Below are positions 24,639 to 34,641 of a stretch of DNA of 64,000 nt, piece after piece. The DNA comes from CBDCFV01 sp965216425. GTDB lineage: Bacteria > Chloroflexota > Dehalococcoidia > Lucifugimonadales > UBA3495. The DNA lies in NCBI GenBank assembly GCA_965216425.1, contig CBDCFV010000005.1, forward strand, positions 124,001-188,000. Reading direction: 5' to 3'. How positions within the stretch are numbered: the stretch's first letter is position 1; the number at the start of each line of letters is the position of its first letter. A program made the translations under genes and the position numbers. The notes beneath the pieces are model-generated. The model worked only from the letters and a program-made list of their open reading frames with translations, was not told the origin of the DNA and made no database searches.

Positions 24639-25728
24639 AATGGACTTCCGGACCCCCGAACAGCCGGTCCAAGAGTGTCCGTCCTGCCCTTGGATGGGCC
24701 TGTTGCAGGCCCATTTCAACTGCCGGATAATTGCAGCTATCAGGCATTTGAGGAGGCCCTGATCTTGCTGCCCCAACCCGTTCCCGTCACCGGTGATGCT
24801 CCAGGCGCGCCACTCTCCCGGAGCGACCAGGTCCGCCAGGCCGCCCGGGCCCGGAACACCCAGCGGGCCTACCTTGGCCACTGGACCCGCTTTCGCAGCT
24901 GGGCCCAGGAGCAGGGGCTCGACCTGCCCGGGGGCCTGGAGGCCGCCCTCTGCGACTACCTGGTCCGCTTGGCGGAGGACAGCAAACGCATGGCCACCAT
25001 CAGGCAGGCCCGGGCGGCCATCATCAAGGGCGCCGAGCTGGCGGGGTGGCCCAAGCCCGGCGGCCCCGGCGTCGCGGAGATGGGGGCTGAGCCGGATCCT
25101 CCGGGGGGCCCAGAGACAGGCGGCGCCCCTCCACGCCGAGGCCCTGGCGGCGATCAGGGCCACCGCCTTCACCCGCCGCCGCAGCCGGGGCGGTCATACC
25201 GAGACGGCGGAATACGCCCGTCGGCGGGGCTTGGTCGACGTCGCCCTGGCCTCCGTCATGCGCGACGGGCTGCTGCGGGTCTCCGAGGCCGCCGCCCTGC
25301 GCTGGGGGGACGTGGAACTGGCCGGAGACGGCAGCGGCCGCATCCGGATTCCGGAGTCGAAGACCGACCAGGAGGCTGAGGGGGTGGTGTTGTACCTGGG
25401 ACCGGCTGCCGTCGAAGCCCTGCTGGCCATCCGCCCCGAAGAGGCGGTGACCGACGCGGTCACTCCGGTCTTCAACCTCCACCCGGACACCATCCGGCGG
25501 CGTCTGCAGCAGGCAGCGCGGGCGGCTGGGCTCCCCGGCTGGCGGGACATCACCGGACACTCTGGGCGGGTGGGGATGGCCCAGGACCTGTCGGCTGCGG
25601 GGTTCGCCCTCCCCGAGCTGATGACGGCGGGCCGGTGGAAATCTCCCAGGATGCCGGCCCGTTACACCGAACGCCAAGCAGCCGGACGTGGGGCGGTGGC
25701 CAGGTACTACCAGGGCGGCAGGGGGTAG
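24606..25728 (+). pseudogene. Tyrosine recombinase/integrase, single frameshift
   Basis: The first frame encodes the core-binding domain (ARARNTQRAYLGHWTRFRSW, LVRLAEDSKRMATIRQARAA). Near 25085 one base shifts into the second frame with the catalytic domain: DGLLRVSEAAALRWGDVEL (Arg), SKTDQEAEG (Lys region), DITGHSGRVGMA (His and Arg) and MPARYTERQA (Tyr). All catalytic residues are present. The start is uncertain, between the ATG at 24606 inside the palindrome and later codons. One base correction would restore the gene. Confidence 0.85.
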
Positions 25729-26002
25729 AGGCCCGGCGTCGCAGCCCCGGGAAGCGGGCGCCAGCGAGGTGGTCGCCGTTTTAGGCAGCAGTACGTAGAC
25801 ACCCAAGGGAGCTCGGGAAGGCCACCAACCGGTTGCGTTGGGACGTTTACGCCGCCCTCCGGGTTGGTGTTACGCTCTGTGTACACCACTCTTTTTGGCG
25901 GGTAGGTTCCCCCTACAACGAGGAGATGAAAACGATGTAAAGCGGACCGCTGGAGACCCGGGACCATACTACTGCGGCCGGACCTACCGGCCCAGAGTAG
26001 AG

Positions 26003-26245
26003 ATGATTGTTGCCGAGGGAAGACAGATCCTTGGCGGAAGAGTCCGGAGACTGAGAGAAACCGCCGGCCTAACCCAGGAGACTCTTGCCCACGCTGCAGG
26101 CATCGGACGAATCACGTTGGTCCGGTTGGAAAAGGGAAAACACACGTCCAAGCTCAGCACGCTGAAGGCCTTAGCCAACGCATTCGAACGGCCGGTTGAA
26201 GACCTCCTCGCCGGCCCGGACAATGTCGAAGCAACGGACTCATAG
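26003..26245 (+). CDS. XRE-family transcription regulator
   Basis: The 80-residue protein is almost wholly a Cro/CI helix-turn-helix: RVRRLRETAGLTQETLAHAA and GIGRITLVRLEKGKHTSKLS, then LKALANAFERPVEDLL. Such small regulators control neighbouring accessory genes. The ATG at 26003 (after GAGTAGAG) is preferred over longer starts because the helix-turn-helix begins there. Confidence 0.85.
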   Translation: MIVAEGRQILGGRVRRLRETAGLTQETLAHAAGIGRITLVRLEKGKHTSKLSTLKALANAFERPVEDLLAGPDNVEATDS

Positions 26246-26404
26246 CCGCCGGCCCGGAAGCAAGTAAGTTGGCAGGGCCCGACCGCTATCCAAATATAAA
26301 TGGAGGAACCTCACTATGGCGCCCAATCCCATCCTCATCACTGCACCAATGCAAGCCTCGCCTTCACAAGCATTCGCTTAAGGTAGCACGGCCCGGAGGC
26401 AACC

Positions 26405-27172
26405 ATGCCAGCAGACCAAGACAATGCCGAAGAATTACTGGCCACAATCGCCCAGCAGGTAGCTCAAGCTTCAAGGACCACCGCGCTCCACATCGAACAG
26501 CACGATGACATTGAAAAGGGCGCCCAGGAAAAAGCCGACGTCGTTATCAGCAAAGTCCGGGAAACATTGGAGACAGCCCACCAGTCAGCCCTCGACCAAG
26601 CCACAGAGGCCCTGAAGTCCAGCCACAACCGGGAGCTCCACACCAACCTCACCATCATCGCAAAGAAGTTCAACGAGACCCTCGACGATCTGGTAAGACA
26701 CCACAGGTCAACCCTGCAGGAACACATCGAAACTCTCAAAAAGGCCGATGACGAAAGGGCCGAAAGCCACAGCCAAGAGATGGATCGGATCAGAAACGAA
26801 GCCCAGAGAGCGGAGGACCAGACCCAAGTTCAGAGAAGGGAAATGGAAGACTCACACAGAGAGGCCTTGGCACAGACAGCCAATACCTTGGAAAGAGAAA
26901 GAGAAGCCCGGAATGAGCGATACCAGCAACTCTGTTCTGACACAACAACAAGAATGGAAGAAATCCTGGCCGGCGCCTTGGAGGAAAGCGCCAAGACCAA
27001 CGAGGCCAAGTTCACCGAGACAAGGGAAACCATAGCACGTCAGAAAGCCGACGCAGATGCCGCCCTCGCGGAGAGGGATACGAAATGGCGCAGGACCACC
27101 CTCATTCTAGCAGGAGCAACCCTGACCGCCATCGCCATGGCCATCGCGGTGGTCATGATGGCGCTGACATGA
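26405..27172 (+). CDS. Coiled-coil protein with C-terminal membrane anchor
   Basis: The 255-residue protein is rich in E, K, R, Q and A with long heptad stretches through residues ~20-225. It ends in one hydrophobic helix (TTLILAGATLTAIAMAIAVV, ~232-252) and no signal peptide, so it is a tail-anchored membrane protein with its bulk in the cytoplasm. GGAGGCA precedes the ATG. No enzymatic motif is visible. It lies downstream of the XRE regulator and may be a phage-like or defence accessory protein; the role is unknown. Confidence 0.65.
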   Translation: MPADQDNAEELLATIAQQVAQASRTTALHIEQHDDIEKGAQEKADVVISKVRETLETAHQSALDQATEALKSSHNRELHTNLTIIAKKFNETLDDLVRHHRSTLQEHIETLKKADDERAESHSQEMDRIRNEAQRAEDQTQVQRREMEDSHREALAQTANTLEREREARNERYQQLCSDTTTRMEEILAGALEESAKTNEAKFTETRETIARQKADADAALAERDTKWRRTTLILAGATLTAIAMAIAVVMMALT

Positions 27173-27239
27173 GGATGGACGACCTGCTCCAACTGCATCG
27201 GCCACTGCCGATGCGGGCTTCCCGGTCCGATTGCCAGCG

Positions 27240-27277
27240 CCCAGCCAATGCACATCCCATGTTGGCTTTGGTTTAGA
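27240..27277 (-). repeat. Solo IS630-type terminal repeat
   Basis: The sequence AATGCACATCCCATGTTGGC plus TTTGGTTTAG matches the ends of the IS630 family seen at 5597 and 31716-31745. No second end was located nearby. Confidence 0.5.
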
Positions 27278-27415
27278 ACCCCGGACCCTCCACCAATCCC
27301 TCACGTCTGACCATACTACTGGGCTTACGATAATGAGGAAAAGAACCGCCCCCAAAACAACGAGTGGGATTACGTACGGTCCAGGACGGTGTTGTTTCCG
27401 GGGTGTTGTTGGGGG
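27277..27415 (-). pseudogene. Small membrane protein cut by an IS end (tentative)
   Basis: The minus strand reads GPYVIPLVVLGAVLFLIIVS followed by PVVWSDVRDWWRVRG, a single membrane helix with a charged tail. The frame then runs into the IS630-type end. No clear start codon was found. Confidence 0.3.
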
Positions 27416-27574
27416 TAGGTGCGTCCAACAACTAGGCTGACGTATGTGGAGCTTGATCGGCCTGCCCTGACGGTGGGGGCACACCAACTTGCTGCTCAAG
27501 CCGATCTCACCCTGCTACTCACATGGCAAGGGGCGCGGGTATGGAGTATTGACAATTGAGGCGCCGTATTCCTG

Positions 27575-27905
27575 CGGGACAGGGTGGTGGAGCTGCTCCG
27601 GGAGCCTCTGCCTCAAGTGGCTGCCCTGCAGGAGGATGACATATCCGACATTCCGGCCCACACCGGTTTTCCTGTAGCGAACTGGCGGAAGTTGCGTTGT
27701 AACAACTCTCCGGAGCAGATGGATAAGGGAACAGCCGGCGCACAGACGTGGTGGTCATCCTCCCCAACTGGTCGGCGAAACGTCGTCTGATGGGGGGAGT
27801 CCTGGCGATCGGGCCGATGACCGCCGTTGCCTCACCATTGTGAATGATGTCACCAATGAGGCCCTGCCGGAGCCAGGAGCCCCACAGGCAGCTGATTAAC
27901 AACAA
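27575..27905 (+). pseudogene. IS256-family transposase C-terminal remnant
   Basis: Joining frames gives PLPQVAALQEDDISDIPAHT, GFPVANWRKLRCNN, and after a shift RRTDVVVILPNWSAKRRLMG GVLA. This matches the end of Mutator/IS256 transposases (AFPxxHWRxxxSNNxxERLNkEIRRRTdVVgIFP). The catalytic part is missing. Confidence 0.7.
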
Positions 27906-27908
27906 CGC

Positions 27909-28140
27909 CGGAATGACGCCTGTTTAGAGGATTGCAAAACTCGCCCATCCTGAAAACTGAGTGCGAGAAGAGATGGATTCATCAACTATTTCGTATATTT
28001 CCGAAACCGCCCTCCCGGCCGGGGACGGTTGTCGATTTTTCTCCCTTTTGCCGCGGAATGACGCCTGTTTAGAGGTTGCAAAACTCGCAAGGACATTGCT
28101 CCCTTTTGCCGCAGGTTGCAAGGACATTGCTGTTGTGATA
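27909..28140 (+). repeat. Nested short direct repeats after the IS256 remnant
   Basis: CGGAATGACGCCTGTTTAGA plus GG(A)TTGCAAAACTCGC occurs at 27909 and 28054. CTCCCTTTTGCCGC(G/A)G occurs at 28040 and 28100, and GGTTGCAAGGACATTGC-like units follow. They may be remains of repeated IS ends. Confidence 0.5.
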
Positions 28141-28230
28141 TTTTGATAATAGGCCCAAGTCTGAACTAGTTCAGCGAATCCAGACCAACCGAGCTCTTCG
28201 AAGCCCCTGGTTCTGGCAGGCAATCCCCGG

Positions 28231-28273
28231 CATCAGCCGGATGTGTTGCCGCCTGGCCGGGGGCTTTTTTATT
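28231..28273 (+). terminator. Rho-independent terminator-like hairpin
   Basis: CCCCGGC pairs with GCCGGGG across an 18-base interior and is followed by GCTTTTTTATT. No intact + strand gene lies close upstream. The gap 28274-28645 contains no recognised gene. Confidence 0.5.
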
Positions 28274-28645
28274 GAATGGGAGTTTCGTACAAATAGTTAA
28301 GCAGGAGTTGTTCCGAGGTATAGGTGGGTCCCACAACGGCGAGCCATCGAAGTACTTTGGAAATGCACTCCCCCCAGATCGGGGCCCAAGGTGTCCCCGC
28401 AATGTTGAGAATTAACAGGAGGTCATCGGCCAAACGAAATCGCGGCCCGTAAAGGCCGCTACACGCCCTTCAAGTGGCCTGAGGTCCAACGGACGCTCGA
28501 GGCCAAAGGGAGATTGAGCATAAATTTGGAAGGGCTATCAGAGAACAGAGGAATCCCTTAGACCAAACTAAATGCAGCCGCCGGGCCCCAACCCAGCGGC
28601 CGCCCAGCCAGTGCACCACAGACCCCCCACTCATGGAGTACTACA

Positions 28646-30195
28646 GTGACACACGCCAAGAATAATTCTAAATCACCCACCCCCAAGGTGCAACTCAAAT
28701 ACCTGCCGAAGGATGTTCTGAAGGTTATGAACGGCCTTCCTCGCGACCCAATTCTCGACCTCATGGAAAGCTCGGGACAGGGACGGAAATTCGCTTCACC
28801 GGAGCCGATCCTTCGTGCTTACTACCTGAGTCGACTCCCGGAGAGTTGGGTTCCCGAAAAGCCACACGCTGTGTGGACTCTGCTGAAAAAAACTCGATGG
28901 AGCTCGCCGACCTGTGCGGCTTTGTGGAAGTCCCCTGCTGGGAAACTTTTCGCGCGAGATTCAAACTTCTGGCAAGTGAATACGGCAACGAGACAACCAT
29001 TCGACTGTTCGAGATTAAGAAGGAGCTGGAGAAGAGGAACACCGGCAAAAAGGCGCTGCCCATCATTGCGAAGCATAGGTTGCCGAGGCGAAGGGGCCAG
29101 GAGGATTCCAGGAGCAATTACAGCCAGCGCAAGGAGCGCATCGGCCATTCGCTTAGCCTGTTCGCGTTGATTGATGCGGCCGGCACTGAGGAGATGGCCG
29201 AGCGGTTTTTCATCAAGGCCAGGTGGCCGGACGGACGACCCAGGTGCCCCAGTCCAGCATGTGACTCCGTCCGCGTGGCGGAAGTGGAGGAGGAGGATGG
29301 CGAGCAGCTCCGACGATGGGTCTGCCTCGAATGCGAGGAGCGGTTCGATATCAAAACGGGGACCACTTTCGAGGGCACTCGGAACTCGTTGCGAACGATT
29401 CTGTGGACCGCGTACCTCATGGTCCAAATACCATTCGGCATGCCGTCCTTGGACTTGGCCTGCCTGCTAGAGGAAGAAGGGCGGAGGCTTTCGCACAAGA
29501 ATGCTCTGGATATCACACACCGCATGCAGACTGCGCTGGTGGAACGGCTCCCCATATTTGACGGCCCCGCGCAGTACGATACCTCATTGATAGGGTACGC
29601 CAACGGCGTCGAGGTCCATGTGCAGGCCATTGTGGACGTCCCCACCCGCCAGGTACGGGCCGAGGTGAACTATGGGCCGGTGACCAAAGTCCAAGCAGCA
29701 CGCTTCATTTACACGTACCTGAAAGGGAATGGGAGACTCTACACGGATAGCACTAAAGCCTGTCCAGATGGCCCGTTCCGACAGCAGGTGAATCACAGCA
29801 AAGGGGAGTTCGCCCGCGACGGTGAAAGGGAAGGAGAGCGTGTGGCCACGAATCTCGACGAGAACTTCTGGAGCACGTTGCAAGAAATGCTCGACCGGCG
29901 CCGGTCTATTTCTGCGCGATACTTCCCGCTGTACCTGGCGGAGCATATGTGGCGCTACAACCACAGATCCGAATCCACCTTCGAGCAGCTGCAGGCGGTG
30001 GTCCGCAATTCACGCGATGTGGTTCTGAATGGTGACGACAAGCCCTGCGACGCGAGGGAAGTTGAGGACGAGCTGGGTGTTCAGCTCGTCCTGCACCCGC
30101 CACATTCCAAAGAGGTCAAGGCCCGTAACAGGGGAAAGCGGTCCCGCATCAAGGAATCCAAGGACTTCACGCAGCCTCGGCTGGAAGGCGATTAG
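28646..30195 (+). CDS. IS1595-like transposase with extra N-terminal domain and A7 frameshift
   Basis: The first frame (GTG 28646) encodes SPEPILRAYYLSRLPESW and AVWTLLKK. At CTGAAAAAAACTCG (28882-28895) a -1 slip enters the long frame: NSMELADLCGFVEVPCWETF RARF, which resembles the N-terminal domain of IS1182/IS4-type transposases. An ISXO2/IS1595-type region follows: zinc ribbon (RPRCPSPACDSVRV ... WVCLECEERFDIKTGTTFEG), then QYDTSLIGYANG, GRLYTDSTKAC and NLDENFWSTLQEML with Asp, Asp and Glu of the DDE site. About 500 residues if frameshifted. No terminal repeats were identified. The mix of domains is unusual. Confidence 0.65.
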
Positions 30196-30279
30196 TCAAC
30201 AACCAATCCAGGGGACTCCTGAAGACTGCGGTGGAGTGGAGAAATCCAAACCCGGATCCAACAAGGAAGGGCGTCAGGC

Positions 30280-30985
30280 AGGAAGGTGCTCCCACGCAAC
30301 CACCCCGACGGGATACAAATCACCTTTGACGATCACCGCTTGGTGGGCAATGCCGGCCTACTCCTGCCGGCCACCCTCGCCCGGCATCTGGGCCAGCGGG
30401 AACTCGTTGGCCATCACCCTGAGCTCGGTGGCGCGCCGGGGCGGGGCCCAGGGGCAACTCACGGTGCGGGCCGACAGCGAGTGCTATGCCCGCGTCATCG
30501 TAGCCGTCTGCCCCGGAATGGATGTCCGCTTATCCATCACCACCCGCCAGCACAAAAGCCTGCGCAATATCATCGAGGCGATCCTAGAGAGGGAGTGTAG
30601 CCTCATCCCCTGCTGGATGGACGGCGCCGCCGATGTGGCCGAGACCACCTGCACTGCCTCCCAGGGCGAGCCCGACGCCGGGTTCCCAGCTGGCCGTTTC
30701 CGTCAGCTGCAGCTATCACGGCATCATCACCGAGCGGGACGGGGAGATGATCGAACTGGAGGATGGTCATCGCTGCCACGCCGAGGTCGAGAACGCCATC
30801 TTGAGCCTGAGGTACAGTGAGCATCGGTCTGGGTGGGCATGTGACGACCACCAAGACGCTCCGCGGGTTTATTCTCCCCGGCCCGCCACCTCACCCTGCA
30901 TCTTCCCCGACGCTGGCCTGGGGAAACCCGGTTCAGTCGTGCCCTGGCGAAGCTCCGAGCCATTCCACCCCCGGCCTGACGGCAC
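30280..30985 (+). pseudogene. IS1380-family transposase remnant with internal deletion
   Basis: It starts with IQITFDDHRLVGNAGLLLPA as in the copies at 4977 and 43898, jumps after GAPGRG to QLTVRADSECYARVIVAVCP, and continues CWMDGAADVAETTCTASQGE and DGHRCHAEVENAILSLRY before decaying near 30985. The central segment with the first catalytic Asp is deleted. Confidence 0.8.
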
Positions 30986-31034
30986 CGTCGCCTAGCGTGC
31001 GGCCCATCACACAACCGAGGTCCCCGCCATCTAG

Positions 31035-31745
31035 TCTTGCGGAACGTTGGACGTCGTTGGCGGTGGCGGCGCAGGAACTGATACTGGCACGGGACCCTCA
31101 TACCATCGGACGATGGGCATCTGCCCTCGGGGAGAGAGGGCCCGCAGCTTTGATCTTCGAGTAGATTGGGTTTCTACCCGCCCTGGGCGAGATGCAGCGG
31201 CCTTGGTGGGCTCCAGCAGTCCTGGGCACGGCGAGAAGGCCAGCTACTATTCGGCAGTTTGCCTGGAGACCGTCTGGGTGTAATGGATGGAACTGGAGGG
31301 GAACAGCAACGGGGAAAGCTCCATGGCTCTCCTGGAACTGTTGTGTGAGAGGCGCGGCGGACGGCTGGGCGTGATCTGGGACAACGCGCCGGCGCGCCCC
31401 TTCGGCAAGCTCAGGAGGGGTCCGGCGATGCGGTCATACCTGGAGGACCCGGGTCCTGATCCTGCGACTGGTCAACCTTCCTGCCTACAGTCCGGACTTC
31501 AACGTCGATGAGGGGGTCTGGGTGTGGGTGAGAGAGGAGGCCAATGGCAACGTATACCTGGGCAACAGGGAGGCGGTGCAGGACAGGGCGGGCAAATTCC
31601 TGGCCGTGCTGACCGGCCGGAAAGACGAGGTGAGGCGGCGCTGCGGTACGGTCTTGCAATCAGGGGCCGGGGCGCTCCTTCGAGACTCCCGGCCCGAGTC
31701 CCGGCGTCTGGCAAATGCACATCCGACCTTGGCTTTGGTTTATGT
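31035..31745 (+). pseudogene. IS630-family transposase remnant with right-end repeat
   Basis: An early part reads TIGRWASALGERGPAALIFE; a later part reads LLCERRGGRLGVIWDNAPA, then LPAYSPDFNVDEGVWVWVRE, the last two DDE motifs (WDNAPAH and PxSPDxNxxE). A 24-bp palindromic insert of another type (31397-31420) breaks the DNAPAH motif. The right end is AATGCACATCCGACCTTGGC plus TTTGGTTTA. Several other frame changes are present. Confidence 0.75.
31397..31420 (+). repeat. Second-type short insert (FGKLR type)
   Basis: CCCCTTCGGCAAGCTCAGGA plus GGGG lies inside the IS630 transposase after WDNAPA and encodes PFGKLRRG. Short sequences of the form CTTCGRCAAGCTCAGG are, from memory, widespread intergenic repeats in many bacteria. 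Confidence 0.55.
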
Positions 31746-32044
31746 GAGGTCCAGCGGGGGTCTCAGGCAGTTCATTACGCAGCGCGGAAACAACACCCGC
31801 TCTGCTATAAAATATTGCTACCTATTGATAGAAATAAAATATAGATTGGGGAATTCTTAGCATATTCACAAGGCTGATACAGAAGGTAGATGGGCTTAAA
31901 ATATAAATGTATACACTATTCTGACTCAAGTAAACCGGGTCAATTCCAAGTTGCTATTGACAATCTCGCGGGCTGCCGTTGGGAGAACGGATCCTGCAGA
32001 CCGCCGAAGCCAGTTTCATCCTGATGGGCGGTTGACAGGCAAAT
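31746..32044. other. Gap without recognised gene
   Basis: The sequence is AT-richer than its surroundings (around 31795-31930) and no protein-like frame is visible. Confidence 0.4.
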
Positions 32045-32077
32045 CGCCCGGGCATAGCGGGAGACAATGTCCGGGCG
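32045..32077 (-). terminator. Hairpin downstream of 32088-32783 gene
   Basis: CGCCCGG and CCGGGCG form a 7-bp stem across a 19-base interior, 11 bases beyond the stop codon of the minus-strand gene. Confidence 0.5.
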
Positions 32078-32087
32078 ACGCTCTGGC

Positions 32088-32783
32088 CTACTGGCCCTGC
32101 ACGGTGATCAGCGAAGGATCATCGCCCACGCCGCCGTTGACGACGGTAACGTAAATGTTGACGGTGTCCACCCGTTGGAACGTCAAAGCGCCAGCCCGTC
32201 CGTTGACGGACTGTGGCTCCTCGGCCGGCGCCGGCGCCTCCACAGCGGGAGCGCGGCTCAGGACCTCCACCTCCTGCTTGATGAACCGGCGGCTGAGGTG
32301 GGTCTGCAACTCATCGTCCTTGGGGAGATCCACCAGCCACTGGGCAAAGTCAGCCTGACCGAAGAACAACCGCACGCTGCGGCCATCGGCTTCGTCCAGG
32401 ATTTCCTCGTCCTCGTCCATGTCGGGGAACCAGGCCACCGCAATGACGTAGGTGTTGAGGTCCAGCTCCCGCTTGAGCTCCGTGCGGACGGACGTGGCGG
32501 CCTGCCAGGCCTTTTCCAAGGGATTGTTCATGGGCGACCTGGCGCCGTCCGCATGGCGGCGGAACCACTGGCCATCTTCGACGGTGTACCGTCCTTCCAG
32601 GATGGTGACGCCGAAGCGTCCGACCCCGTCAAAGAGGGCGACGCAGTTCGGCGCGGGCTGGCCTGCGGCCACCTGGGGCTGGAACAGGACCTGGCCGGCT
32701 TGGGTGCTGGCCTCGAACTGCTGGCAGGCATTCATCTCGGCTGGGTTCAGGGGATTGTTGTTGTCGTTCCTTACGACTTTCAT
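32088..32783 (-). CDS. NERD-like paralogue lacking the catalytic N-terminal part
   Basis: The 231-residue protein has FDGVGRFGVTILEGRYTVED, GQWFRR and NPLEKAWQAATSVRTELKRE, which parallel ALGRFALQVKGGHYLLIDGE, WHLKTR and SPLDEAWLAALELHDEIEE of the NERD protein at 33685-34425. NERD (nuclease-related) domains resemble PD-(D/E)XK enzymes. This one starts at about the middle of that domain, and the K of the QVKGG motif is replaced (TILEGR), so it is probably non-catalytic. It is the last gene of the minus-strand island. A leading AGAGGTAATTGTCAAA provides a weak ribosome-binding site. Confidence 0.55.
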   Translation of the reverse strand: MKVVRNDNNNPLNPAEMNACQQFEASTQAGQVLFQPQVAAGQPAPNCVALFDGVGRFGVTILEGRYTVEDGQWFRRHADGARSPMNNPLEKAWQAATSVRTELKRELDLNTYVIAVAWFPDMDEDEEILDEADGRSVRLFFGQADFAQWLVDLPKDDELQTHLSRRFIKQEVEVLSRAPAVEAPAPAEEPQSVNGRAGALTFQRVDTVNIYVTVVNGGVGDDPSLITVQGQ

Positions 32784-32873
32784 TTTGACAATTACCTCTT
32801 TAGAGATTTGGTGTTGATAATTGCGCCGGCGCCGCAGACATAGAGAGCGGGCCGACCTGAGATCTCTCCCGGG

Positions 32874-33053
32874 TCAGCCCGTCACAGCAGGGCCCTCGGC
32901 GATGCGGGTTTGTTTCGGGGCAGGGGTCTGCCCGCGCAGGTTCGCGGATGCAACCGGCCAGCCTGTATGGCAGCAGGTCGAAAGGGGGCACATCGCGCGG
33001 CTCCGGGCAGGCGGACCCCGGGGTTTCGCATTGACGTCCGGATTGGTGTGCAT
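32874..33053 (-). CDS. 59-aa Cys/Pro-rich protein
   Basis: The ATG at 33053 follows a near-perfect AAGGAGGTGA. The product is 59 residues, basic, with MCPLSTCCHTGW. No known domain. The strong ribosome-binding site is the main evidence for a real gene. It lies between the UvrD-like fragment and the NERD paralogue. Confidence 0.45.
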   Translation of the reverse strand: MHTNPDVNAKPRGPPARSRAMCPLSTCCHTGWPVASANLRGQTPAPKQTRIAEGPAVTG

Positions 33054-33128
33054 GGTGTTGTTCACCTCCTTGTGCCGGGGTTGCGGCGACAGGGACGTCG
33101 CCGCTGAGGCAGTCATCGGACGATATGG

Positions 33129-33545
33129 TTACGAACGGCCTCTCTCCGACCTCGCCAGCGATGCGGCGCGGCCCACCCACACGTCTAGGCGCCTCAGGGA
33201 TGGACTGACATGCTCCGGGCACGGAGACCGTTCCGTTTTGCAGGTCTGCTCTGCCGGCGGGAACCGTTGCCGGGCCAGCGCCCTGCGGTCCATCCTGTCC
33301 CAGCGGGGCAGACGGTCCCAAGCATCCTCCAAGCGGGGATGCACCGGATCTTCCCGTTTGGCCAGCCCGCGGAGCAGGATGTTGGTTCCCCGCAGCGCCA
33401 CCGCCAAGGTCTTGCCGGCGCCGGGACCCGCGATGCCCAACGTGGGGCCCTCCAGATGGCCGATTAGCTCCAGCTGCCCCTGGTCCAGGCTCGGGTGCAG
33501 CCGCAGTATGGCGGGCGCCACGCCCGCTTGGTCGTTCATGTTCAT
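33129..33545 (-). pseudogene. UvrD/Rep-type helicase N-terminal fragment
   Basis: The ATG at 33545 begins MNMNDQAGVAPAILRLHPSL. A UvrD Q-motif-like LDQGQLELIGHLEGPTLGI is followed by Walker A AGPGAGKTLAVALRG and NILLRGLA. Downstream residues do not resemble the helicase and the rest of the ~600-residue protein (motifs Ia-VI) is absent, so the gene is deleted to a stub. It lies directly downstream of a NERD gene; NERD and UvrD-like domains are known to occur together. Confidence 0.65.
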
Positions 33546-33684
33546 GTTGGTTCTCACCTGAGTTGATCTATCAACTGGCTTGGGATGTGGAACCCGGTGG
33601 GCTGGACTCGTCCCGAAACGAATCTTCCGGTGGGGTGGATGGCCGCCGGCGTTCCGAGCTTGATCGGCCGCGGGGGACTCACCA

Positions 33685-34425
33685 TCACCGCAGGCGTCCA
33701 TCGCTCCGCTTTCGGGGCTTCTCGGGGCCGATGATGGTCCCCCGCCGGAAGCGCACCTTTCGCGCTCGAACGTGGATGAGTTCCAGCCCGGACGGCGCTG
33801 GGGACTTGGTGACTGGCCTGACGGCTTTTGCCCGGGCCTCCTCCTCTCGCGCCTCACCCAGCCGGATCAGGCCGTCGGTGACGGCGAAGACCTCCCGGCG
33901 GATGCGGTCTGTGGACAGTGCGCCTGACACTTCCCGGCCCCGTACGACGGCGCTCAGGTCCGCCACAAGGTCACCGGTGCGCCAGACCAAGTAAACTCCC
34001 TTGCGGCGGGCCAGCTGCTCAATGACCGCATCGGGCTCCATGTCGCCGAACACCAGCACGGGGATGACGTACGGGTTGTAGGGTGTTGGGGCGCGCTCCT
34101 CGATCTCGTCGTGCAGTTCCAGGGCGGCAAGCCAGGCCTCATCCAAGGGGGACGTCTCGATGGGTACGACACCATTTCTGGTTTTGAGGTGCCACTCGCC
34201 GTCGATGAGCAGGTAGTGACCGCCCTTCACCTGCAGGGCGAAGCGGCCCAGGGCAACGATCCACACGGCGAAGTCCAGCTCGATGCGCTCATAACCCCTC
34301 CGCCACTCGTAATAGACGAAGCCCTGGCGGTCGCTGCTGGCCAGGGCTTCGTAGATTCGTCGTTCCGCCCGCCGCTTTGGCTTCTTGCGGCGGTTTGCGG
34401 GAAATTCTCTTGGGTACATTCGCAT
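33685..34425 (-). CDS. NERD-domain protein
   Basis: The 246-residue protein starts at ATG 34425 behind AAAGGAG. Residues ~15-70 carry the NERD pattern: KRRAERRIYEALASSDRQGF (Glu of the first helix), YYEWRRGYERIELDFAVWI (E-x-D) and LGRFALQVKGG (Q/E-x-K). NERD is a PD-(D/E)XK-related domain found with helicases, kinases and in plasmid or stress genes. The C-terminal 60 residues are basic and possibly DNA-binding. It is upstream of the UvrD fragment on the same strand; together they look like a decayed nuclease-helicase defence unit. Confidence 0.7.
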   Translation of the reverse strand: MRMYPREFPANRRKKPKRRAERRIYEALASSDRQGFVYYEWRRGYERIELDFAVWIVALGRFALQVKGGHYLLIDGEWHLKTRNGVVPIETSPLDEAWLAALELHDEIEERAPTPYNPYVIPVLVFGDMEPDAVIEQLARRKGVYLVWRTGDLVADLSAVVRGREVSGALSTDRIRREVFAVTDGLIRLGEAREEEARAKAVRPVTKSPAPSGLELIHVRARKVRFRRGTIIGPEKPRKRSDGRLR

Positions 34426-34641
34426 GGTGGCGGGTGCTCCTTTCCTTGGTCTCTTCGAGACCGGATTAATTGACTGGATCTGGGTCCGAGCGAAGCTCAT
34501 CAGTGCTGGTCATGGCCATAATCGCCTCCGGCCATTGCCAAGCGGACCAAGCGGAATCCGGTGGGCCTGCGAAGGTCGTTGATGGTTGGCGCCCTCCCTG
34601 TATTCCTCGCGACATACCACTCGGCGTGTCCCTCGGCGTCT

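Noticed and set aside
24606..25806. Long minus-strand frame 25024-25806
   Set aside because: It is a high-GC shadow of the tyrosine recombinase, whose catalytic Arg, His and Tyr motifs are on the plus strand.
27519..27905. 128-residue minus-strand frame
   Set aside because: It is antisense to recognisable IS256 transposase codons and has no domain of its own.
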